From assembly GCA_016794625.1 (NCBI GenBank), contig JAEUGY010000112.1, forward strand, positions 1 to 64,000: a stretch of DNA of 64,000 nt. Reading direction: 5' to 3'. Every line of letters starts with the position of its first letter. Position 1 is the stretch's first letter. Source of the DNA: Opitutaceae bacterium. Lineage in GTDB: Bacteria > Verrucomicrobiota > Verrucomicrobiia > Opitutales > Opitutaceae. The translations under genes and the position numbers were made by a program. A model generated the notes under the pieces. It was not told the DNA's origin. It did no database searches and saw only the letters and a program-made list of their open reading frames with translations. Below are positions 25,282 through 31,866 of this stretch, in pieces.

Positions 25282-26910
25282 TCAGTGACCCGCCGGCGGT
25301 CCAAACGACGGGATCCAGTGGATCTGCGGCCAGTCCCGCAGCACCACGGGCTGCGCCGGACCGGGTGTGCTGCGCCCCCGCTCGAGATCGGCGCGCAGCA
25401 TCCGTCCGAGGCGCTGCACGCGGTCGGGGTGGACCTCCGCCAGATTGGTGGCCTCGGCCGGATCCGTCTCCAGATCATAGAGCTGAAACGGCGGCAGCGT
25501 TGACAGGTCGGCTCGCTCAGTCTTCAGCCACACACTGGGGTTCGGCGTGGGAGGACTCCAACCGCCGGACCCGGGCCAGAGCAGGAGCTTCCAGCGACCC
25601 TCGCGTATCGCGAAACGACCCTCCGCCGAGTGATTGATCAGGGTCTTCCGCGGGCCCTGTCCCTGGTCGTCGACCACCCCGCGCAGGACCGGAAGAAAGC
25701 TGACGCTGTCCTCCGCCACGTCCGCGGGCAGGGTGGCGTCCAGCAGGTCGGCGCACGTGGCAAAGAGGTCGTGCTGGCCGATCAGCGCCGAACGCGTGCC
25801 TCCACCCGGGATGACGGCCGGCCAGCGTACGATGAACGGGATGCGATGGCCTCCCTCATAGAGGTCCGACTTGTATCCGCGCAGGCCTCCGCTGGGGTCA
25901 TGCCGGGCCCGCAACTGCGCGGGCAGATCCGCGGCCGGCGCAAACCCGTTGTCGGAGGTCACGATCACGAGCGTATTGTCCGCCAGTCCTCCGCGCTCCA
26001 GCGCCGCGAGCACTGCGCCGATGTCCGCATCCATCTGTTGCACGAAGTCTCCGTACGGAGTGGCACCCGACCGGCCGACATAGTCACCAGTCGGCAGCAA
26101 GGGCGTGTGCGGCGAGGCCAGAGCCAGGTAGAGAAAAAACGGCCGGCCATCCCGGGACGCGGCCCGCTCGGCAAGGAAGGCCACGGCGCGTTCCGTCAGG
26201 CGTGATTGCACCTCCTCCATAACAAAGTCGGAACTGATCGGACCCGCCCGCCAGAGTTTCGGCGGAGGGCTGTCGGCGACCGCCGCCGTCGGCACGCGCG
26301 TGGCCCGGTCTCCGTCCAGCCAGACATAAGGAGGCATGTCGAGCGAGGCACTCAGGCCGAAAAAGGACTCGAATCCGTGGGCGAGCGGACCGCGCGCGAA
26401 GGGCAGGCCAAAATCAACGTTGTCGAGGCCGGGTCCGGTGCGAACCCAGTCGAGTCCGAGGTGCCACTTGCCCACGGCGGCCGTCGCGTAGCCTTGCGCA
26501 CGCAACCAGGAGGCCAGGGTGACGCGTCCGGGTTCGATCAAGGGCGGGTGGTACCCTTGCAGCACGCCTTGCTTCAAACGCCCGCGCCACGCATAGCGCC
26601 CCGTCAGCAAGGCATACCGGCTCGGTGTGCAGAGCGACGAAGCCGCGTGGGCATCGGTGAAGCGCAATCCTTCGCGCGCCAGACGGTCGAGGTGGGTCGT
26701 GGTCCACGCGCTCGTCGCTTGGTAGCAGGAAACGTCGCCCCAGCCCAGATCGTCGGCGAGGATGACGAGCACGTTCGGCTTCGAGGCGGCCCAGCCCGGA
26801 ACGGCCAGGAACCCGGAGACCGTCAGCAGGAGAAACACCAAGCGGAAGACGGCGACGCGGCCCGCGAGGAATGTGACAGCGGAAGGGAGAGACGGCTCGC
26901 AGAGGCGCAC
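25282..26910 (-). CDS. Secreted sulfatase (formylglycine-dependent)
   Basis: 542 residues from a GTG start; a signal peptide lies at about 19-42 (VAVFRLVFLLLTVSGFLAVPGWA). The sulfatase fold is clear: NVLVILADDLGWGDVSCY with the metal-binding DD (53-54), and SSLCTPSRYALLTGRY with Cys94 in the C-x-P-S-R context that is oxidised to formylglycine. KWHLGLD, LVIVTSDNGF and LYEGGHRIPFIVRWP are further landmarks of the arylsulfatase A-type (S1) family. It hydrolyses sulfate esters, here probably on a carbohydrate. No formylglycine-generating enzyme is in the window. It is 63 bases downstream of the NtrC-type regulator on the same strand. Confidence 0.93.
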   Translation of the reverse strand: MRLCEPSLPSAVTFLAGRVAVFRLVFLLLTVSGFLAVPGWAASKPNVLVILADDLGWGDVSCYQATSAWTTTHLDRLAREGLRFTDAHAASSLCTPSRYALLTGRYAWRGRLKQGVLQGYHPPLIEPGRVTLASWLRAQGYATAAVGKWHLGLDWVRTGPGLDNVDFGLPFARGPLAHGFESFFGLSASLDMPPYVWLDGDRATRVPTAAVADSPPPKLWRAGPISSDFVMEEVQSRLTERAVAFLAERAASRDGRPFFLYLALASPHTPLLPTGDYVGRSGATPYGDFVQQMDADIGAVLAALERGGLADNTLVIVTSDNGFAPAADLPAQLRARHDPSGGLRGYKSDLYEGGHRIPFIVRWPAVIPGGGTRSALIGQHDLFATCADLLDATLPADVAEDSVSFLPVLRGVVDDQGQGPRKTLINHSAEGRFAIREGRWKLLLWPGSGGWSPPTPNPSVWLKTERADLSTLPPFQLYDLETDPAEATNLAEVHPDRVQRLGRMLRADLERGRSTPGPAQPVVLRDWPQIHWIPSFGPPAGH

Positions 26911-26973
26911 GCCGGGAGCGTGCGCGCCTCTCGCTGGCTGGCAAGGACGATGAACGTGGCCGGAGTTCCACCC

Positions 26974-28362
26974 TCACTCCGCGCTCACGCGCAGGGTGCC
27001 TTCATCCAGTTTGTCTTCGCCTGCCCCGAGACTGCCCGTGCGCTTGCGACGCCGGTACAAGGTGGCCTTGTCGATGCCCAGCACGCGAGCGGCCTGGCCC
27101 AGGCTCTCCGTCCGGGCGATGACCCGCTGAATATGGGCCTGCTCCAATGCCTCCAGAGTGACAAAGTCGCCCACCTGGGGCAGCACTTCCGACGAGCCCG
27201 GATCGAGCTCGGGCAGGTCCTCCAGATCGATCCACTCGCGATCGCAAAGGATGGCGGCCCGCTCCACGGTGTTGCGCAGTTCGCGCAGATTTCCCGGCCA
27301 CAGGTGACGCAGCAACGCCTCCCTCGCCTGACGGGTGAAGCCGCGGTGCTGGCGACCATGGGCCCGGCCGAGGTGCAGGAGAAAGTGCTCCGCCATCGGC
27401 ACCACATCCTCGGGACGATGACGCAGCGCCGGCACCACCAGCGAAATGACATTGAGTCGATAATAGAGGTCCTCGCGGAACCGGCCCATCGCCACCTCGG
27501 TTTTGAGATCGCGATTGGTGGCGGCCACCACCCGGATGTTCGCCTCGCGCGACTTCGAATCTCCGACCCGTTCGTAGAGCCGCTCCTGCAGGAGTCGCAG
27601 AAGCTTGGGCTGGATGGAGAGCGGCAGCTCGCCGATCTCATCGAGAAACAACGTGCCGCCCTCCGCAGCCGCGATTTTTCCGGTCGCGTCGGAGACCGCT
27701 CCCGTGAACGCACCCCGGACATGGCCGAACAACTCACTCTCCAGCAACTGCGGCTGCAAACAAGGGCAGTTCACCGTCAGGAAGGCCCGCTCCCGGCGCG
27801 GGCTGCGGTCGTGCAGCAGGCGCGCGAGTCGAGACTTCCCGGTTCCGTTTTCGCCGAGGATGAGCACACTGGCGGCCGTGGGTGCGACCCGGGCGACCAC
27901 GCCCATCAAGGCGGCATGGGAAGGACTCAGGGAATCGAACGCGTCCGCGGCGGTCGCGGTCGGTTCCGCCGCGCCGTTCGATGATCGCGCCAGTCCGAAG
28001 CCACCACCCGCGGGTCCACGGGCATGCCGGCTCAGGACCGTGCGTGCGGCATCGATGTCCACCGGTTTGATCAGGACATCCACCGCCCCCGCCGCGAGCG
28101 CTCCGGCGGCGCGCTCGGGTGTGGTCGTGCACGCAATCACCGGCAGTCCGGGCGCGAGGCGCCGCAGAACGTCCAGCAGATGCACCGCAGGCTCGCTCCG
28201 CGATTCCCAGTCGATCAACGCCACATCGAAGAGGCGCAAATCCGGAATGCGCATCAAGTCCGAGGCGCTGCCCGCCGTCGCCGGTTCATCGTCGGCCAAG
28301 GCCAGCCCGAAAGCCAGGAGGCGTCGGTTTTTGGCATCGTCGCCGAGGAGCAGAATTCGCAT
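26974..28362 (-). CDS. Sigma-54-dependent response regulator (NtrC family)
   Basis: 462 residues in three parts. The receiver (1-115) has D8-D9, a phosphoacceptor-like D51 (VALIDWES) and K99 (VLIKP). The AAA+ domain (about 145-380) has Walker A GENGTGKS (170-177), the sigma-54 contact GAFTGA (217-222), Walker B TLFLDEIGE (237-245) and LYYRLNVI. The C-terminus has a Fis-type helix-turn-helix (SLGQAARVLGIDKATLYRRRK) and an acidic tail. It should drive sigma-54 promoters when phosphorylated. No kinase is directly adjacent; the kinase two genes upstream is followed by its own NarL-type partner, so cross-talk or an unlinked kinase is possible. Confidence 0.93.
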   Translation of the reverse strand: MRILLLGDDAKNRRLLAFGLALADDEPATAGSASDLMRIPDLRLFDVALIDWESRSEPAVHLLDVLRRLAPGLPVIACTTTPERAAGALAAGAVDVLIKPVDIDAARTVLSRHARGPAGGGFGLARSSNGAAEPTATAADAFDSLSPSHAALMGVVARVAPTAASVLILGENGTGKSRLARLLHDRSPRRERAFLTVNCPCLQPQLLESELFGHVRGAFTGAVSDATGKIAAAEGGTLFLDEIGELPLSIQPKLLRLLQERLYERVGDSKSREANIRVVAATNRDLKTEVAMGRFREDLYYRLNVISLVVPALRHRPEDVVPMAEHFLLHLGRAHGRQHRGFTRQAREALLRHLWPGNLRELRNTVERAAILCDREWIDLEDLPELDPGSSEVLPQVGDFVTLEALEQAHIQRVIARTESLGQAARVLGIDKATLYRRRKRTGSLGAGEDKLDEGTLRVSAE

Positions 28363-28500
28363 GGACGTGATTCAAAGGGAGGTGGAAATCGGTTCCCTTC
28401 CGAGCCCGGTCGGAGTCGGAAAAGAAACGACCGGACCAGTATGACCGCGACGGCGCCTCCCAACAATGGGGGATAACTCCGCGAATCGCCGGGCGTATTC

Positions 28501-28526
28501 CCCGGGTCGATCCGGGAGGACCCGGG
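28501..28526 (-). terminator. GC hairpin after the NarL-type regulator gene
   Basis: Eight-pair arms (CCCGGGTC at 28501-28508, GACCCGGG at 28519-28526) with a ten-base loop lie 12 bases beyond the regulator stop codon in the transcribed direction. No U run follows. The rest of the 175-base gap up to the NtrC-type start at 28362 shows no gene. Confidence 0.4.
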
Positions 28527-28537
28527 CGGGCATGGAA

Positions 28538-29236
28538 TCAAACAAAATTTTCACTCTTTACCCATTGTATCGCGTGACGCACGAGGTCGGCGCCCTTTTC
28601 CAGCCGCAGCTTGAGTTTGAGGTGTTCGCGGTAGGAATCGATCGTCTTGACGCTGAGGTTGAGCTTTCCCGCGATCTGCCGGGTGCTGTATCCATTTCCG
28701 ATCAACTGGAACACCTCCATTTCACGATCGCTCAACGTGTCGATGGAAAAGACGACCTCGTCCTTTCGGCTTTTCACGAGCCGGTGGAGCATCTTTTCCT
28801 TCATGCGGTCGCTGAGAAACAGCTCGCCCGCCAGCACCTGACGGACCGCCGTGAGAATACGTGCGCTCGCCTCGTGCTTCATGATGTAGCCCTTGGCCCC
28901 GGCGCGAAGCGCCCGTTCGGCGTACAGACTCTCGTCGTGCATTGACATGATGAGCACGGGCAGGTCCGGCATCACGGCCCGGAGATTCTTCAGCAGCTCG
29001 ATGCCACTGGTCGTTTTCAGAGTGATGTCGACCACCGCCAGATCCGGAGCGCCAGCCTGGATGAGCTGCAGCGCCTGGGGCGCGCTGTCCGCCTCCCCGC
29101 ATACCTCCAGGTCCAGCTCCTGGTTGATCAGGGCGGCCACACCCTGCCGGGTGACGGGATGGTCATCGACGAGAAAGAGCCGTCGTTTCGTGGCCACGGC
29201 GGGAGCCGTGGAGGAAGGTTCAGTGCGTGGATTCAT
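28538..29236 (-). CDS. NarL/FixJ-type response regulator
   Basis: 232 residues from ATG 29236, which overlaps the end of the kinase gene by 17 bases; a start at 29287 would overlap more. The receiver has FLVDDHPVTRQGV, the phosphoacceptor aspartate in DLAVVDITLKTTSG and the lysine in GYIMKHEA. The LuxR helix-turn-helix is DTLSDREMEVFQLIGNGYSTRQIAGKLNLSVKTIDSYREHLKLKL. It is the direct partner of the upstream kinase, a standard HisKA_3 kinase/NarL pair produced by coupled translation. Targets are not visible. Confidence 0.93.
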   Translation of the reverse strand: MNPRTEPSSTAPAVATKRRLFLVDDHPVTRQGVAALINQELDLEVCGEADSAPQALQLIQAGAPDLAVVDITLKTTSGIELLKNLRAVMPDLPVLIMSMHDESLYAERALRAGAKGYIMKHEASARILTAVRQVLAGELFLSDRMKEKMLHRLVKSRKDEVVFSIDTLSDREMEVFQLIGNGYSTRQIAGKLNLSVKTIDSYREHLKLKLRLEKGADLVRHAIQWVKSENFV

Positions 29237-31031
29237 GGGAAGAGTCAGGCCAGGGCGTCCAAGTGACCGCGATCCGGGTTCCGGCACCTGGCTTGGACTT
29301 CACGCCGAGGGCCGCGCTGATCACGGTCGCGCGCTGCTGCATCAGTCGGAGTCCGCGGCTGTCGCTCCGCGCCGGACGCCCGACCTCGAAGCCACATCCA
29401 TCATCGGTGATCACCAGCCGATGCGCCCGGGCGTGGGAAATCAGCCGGAGACGGATGCTCCGCGCGCCTCCGTGGCGGACGGCATTGTGGATGGCCTCCT
29501 GGGCAATTCGGTAGAGGTGTTTGTCGACCAGCGCATCCTGTCGAGGAGCCGGCCCCCGCAGCACGAAGCGGCAGACCACCTGGTGTAGGTGCTGCGCCTG
29601 GTACGCCAGGTCCTCCAAGGCGGAACAAAGACCCAAGTGCTCGAGCTGCACCGGGCAAAGCCCGCGCGCCAGGGCCCGGGCCTGCTCGATCGCGTCATTG
29701 GCCAGACGCGAGATTTGACCGGCTTGGAGCGCCTCGGCGGGACTGCTGCGCCGCAACCGTTCGTGCAAGGCGGCCGCCAGGCAGGCCAGACCGGTCAACT
29801 GCTGGCCGAGTCCATCGTGCAGGTCCGCGCCGATGCGTTGCTGCTCCTCATCGCTCGCCGATAAAAGCTGCTGTTCCAACCGCCGGCGTTCGGTCACATC
29901 GCGACCAAAGAAGATCGCGCCCTGTCGCGCCTCCTCATCATGCGAAAGCGAAAACTCCGCCGTCATGGATCGATCGCTCCCGCCAGCGGTGACAGAAAAC
30001 TGCGCGGTACCGCCCCGCAAAACCGCCTCCACGAAGGGCTTCGCCTGAGGAATGACCTCCGCAAACAGCTTTCCCAGCCACGCCTCGGCGCGAGGCAAAC
30101 CCACGATCAGACTGGCTCCCTGCACCTCCGTCACCCGGCCATCGGCACCGATTCTTCCCGCGACGACAGGCAGGTTTTTGAGCAGACTTCGCAGCAGCTG
30201 GGCCTGACGGACGCGCTCGGACTCCGCCTCGACCCGGGCGGTCACATTGACCGCGAAGCCAATCGCACCGCGTCCTCGTTCCGCGTCGAACTGAAAGTGA
30301 TGATCAAAGTGATGCCACGCTCCGCGCCGTTGCACGGAGCCCGTGAAAGACACCTCCGCCCCCTCCAACGCGTGGTTGAGTCCGGCCGCACAGTCGGGCA
30401 TTTCCTCCTGCAGACGCCGGCCGACCATTTCGCCCGGACGGAACCCAAGCGACTCCCAACCGCGGCCGCGCGACTCAAGCACCGTGCCGTCGGAGTCGAT
30501 GCGCACGACGGCGACCGGCAACCGGGTCACCATGGCATCCAGCAGTCGATTCGTCTTGCGCAGCTCCGACAGCGTCGCCGCCTGTTCCCGGGCATAGCGA
30601 ATGGAGCGCTCCAGCAACCAGGGTGTCAGGTCGGCCTTCGGCAGGTAGTCGGCCGCCCCGGCCCGCAACGCCGCGGCATCGAGCGCGGAACTGTCCATGC
30701 CGGTGAGGAGAATGACCGGAATATCACTCCCCATCGAGCGCAACGCACCCAGCAACTCCAACCCCGTTCCGTCCCCGAGATTTTGGTCGAAGAGCCCGAC
30801 ATCGACGGCCAGTTCATTCGCCTTCTGCAGCCCCTCCGCAAACGAAGCGGCCCGGAACACCTCAAAGCGCCCCTCGGGAAAGGGTCGTTTGAGCAGCAGC
30901 GTGAGATAACGGGCGTCCTCATCGCTGTCGTCCACCAGCAACACCCGAGTCCGTCGCACCGGATCGGTCGCGGCGGCGCGGGTTCCCTCAAGGGAACGCT
31001 CCAGGAGATTTGGCGTGGGCAAGTGCGGCAC
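29220..31031 (-). CDS. Receiver-PAS-PAS histidine kinase (HisKA_3)
   Basis: 603 residues from a GTG start, no membrane helix, so cytoplasmic. A receiver comes first (about 27-145; DD at 34-35, D82 in GLFDQNLGDG, K132). Two PAS-like modules follow (about 165-265 and 285-380, the latter ending GAIFFGRDVTERRRLE). The kinase core has the HisKA_3 box RIGADLHDGLGQQLTG with phospho-His 405, then HATPase_c motifs YRIAQEAIHNAVRHGGA, ITDDGCGFEV and SRGLRLMQQRA. Placing the receiver before the sensor makes it a target as well as a source of signalling, perhaps fed by the stand-alone receiver or another kinase. Confidence 0.93.
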   Translation of the reverse strand: MPHLPTPNLLERSLEGTRAAATDPVRRTRVLLVDDSDEDARYLTLLLKRPFPEGRFEVFRAASFAEGLQKANELAVDVGLFDQNLGDGTGLELLGALRSMGSDIPVILLTGMDSSALDAAALRAGAADYLPKADLTPWLLERSIRYAREQAATLSELRKTNRLLDAMVTRLPVAVVRIDSDGTVLESRGRGWESLGFRPGEMVGRRLQEEMPDCAAGLNHALEGAEVSFTGSVQRRGAWHHFDHHFQFDAERGRGAIGFAVNVTARVEAESERVRQAQLLRSLLKNLPVVAGRIGADGRVTEVQGASLIVGLPRAEAWLGKLFAEVIPQAKPFVEAVLRGGTAQFSVTAGGSDRSMTAEFSLSHDEEARQGAIFFGRDVTERRRLEQQLLSASDEEQQRIGADLHDGLGQQLTGLACLAAALHERLRRSSPAEALQAGQISRLANDAIEQARALARGLCPVQLEHLGLCSALEDLAYQAQHLHQVVCRFVLRGPAPRQDALVDKHLYRIAQEAIHNAVRHGGARSIRLRLISHARAHRLVITDDGCGFEVGRPARSDSRGLRLMQQRATVISAALGVKSKPGAGTRIAVTWTPWPDSSHESTH

Positions 31032-31189
31032 TGCGTAAAGGAGGGTGGGCGTTTCAATCCACCCGCCTGATGGGCAAGGTGGTAATTTTTCCGGTACGGA
31101 CCCACGCCCGGTCGGAAAGCACCCGCGGAAACCGGCTTTTACGCTTTTTTGACAGGCGCGCAGAGTATCCTGTCCGGATCACGCTGACC

Positions 31190-31205
31190 GTCACATTGTT
31201 GTGAC
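31190..31205. promoter_or_regulatory. Palindrome GTCACA-N4-TGTGAC between receiver gene and kinase gene
   Basis: A perfect six-base inverted repeat spaced by TTGT sits about 160 bases before the kinase start within a 210-base gap. It looks like a dimeric regulator site. A second pair, GACAGG (31151-31156) and CCTGTC (31169-31174), lies closer to the kinase. Neither has been tied to a known regulator. Confidence 0.3.
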
Positions 31206-31226
31206 ATCAACGCGGCGCTCCGGTCC

Positions 31227-31240
31227 GCACGGAACCGTGC
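31227..31240 (-). terminator. Short hairpin just after the stand-alone receiver gene
   Basis: GCACGG-AA-CCGTGC begins two bases past the stop codon. The stem is GC-rich but no U run follows, so it may only protect the mRNA end or pause transcription. Confidence 0.3.
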
Positions 31241-31241
31241 A

Positions 31242-31718
31242 CTAGACCGCCAGACGCTCGCACCGGTCGTTCAACGCCGGCTCGTTGAGCCAGCGCCGGA
31301 CGGCCTGCACCAGTTCGATCGCGGTGAAGGGCTTGGACATAAAACCTCCTCGTCCAATCGCGGGACACATCGTGACATCACCCGGCAGGAGCGCGCCGGA
31401 CACGAGGATGATCGGTCGGGTGTAACCCTCGCTTCGCAGACGCAGAATGAGGTCCAGTCCGCGGAGTCGCGGCATTTCGTTATCTGTCACGATGAGGTCG
31501 AAGTGGCGAGACTGCACCAGGTTCCATCCGGCCTCGCCGTCCTGCGCGGTCGTGACCTGAAAACCTGCCCGCTCCAGGATCGTTGCGGCCAGCTCGCGCA
31601 CCGCCTGATCGTCGTCCACCACCAGCACGTGCGCACCCTCCGCCGCCCGGGACTCTTCCAGGGAACCTTCGGCCGAAGACGCGGGCACCGGATGGGAAAC
31701 AGAGGAAAAGGTATGCAT
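31242..31718 (-). CDS. Stand-alone CheY-like response regulator
   Basis: 158 residues from ATG 31718; a codon at 31760 would add 14 unsupported residues. After a Ser/Glu-rich leader of about 30 residues there is a single receiver domain: HVLVVDDDQAVRELA, the phosphoacceptor in FDLIVTDNEMPRLRG, SGALL in place of the usual TA switch region, and FMSKPFTAIELV with the conserved lysine. No output domain. It sits upstream of the receiver-bearing kinase on the same strand and may belong to the same pathway as a phosphate sink or intermediate. Confidence 0.88.
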   Translation of the reverse strand: MHTFSSVSHPVPASSAEGSLEESRAAEGAHVLVVDDDQAVRELAATILERAGFQVTTAQDGEAGWNLVQSRHFDLIVTDNEMPRLRGLDLILRLRSEGYTRPIILVSGALLPGDVTMCPAIGRGGFMSKPFTAIELVQAVRRWLNEPALNDRCERLAV

Positions 31719-31820
31719 GGTCACGGCGCCGACGTCGCGGTGCGCTTCGTCGACTGCCACCGTAAGACCGAGACCCGGGACGAAAGTTCAATCGAATTGC
31801 AGGGGGATCCAAGGGCCGTG

Positions 31821-31842
31821 CCATCGGGGCCCTCTCCGATGG
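31821..31842 (-). terminator. Hairpin after the rhamnosidase gene (end of glycan operon)
   Basis: CCATCGG and CCGATGG (seven pairs, eight-base loop) lie 25 bases beyond the GH78 stop codon in the transcribed direction. No U run is visible, so this is only a likely transcript end for the six-gene operon. Confidence 0.35.
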
Positions 31843-31866
31843 GAAAGCACCCCACAGACACACGCG

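Noticed and set aside
26206..27984. Plus-strand frame of 592 codons opposite sulfatase and NtrC-type genes
   Set aside because: It crosses two well-supported minus-strand genes and shows no domain.
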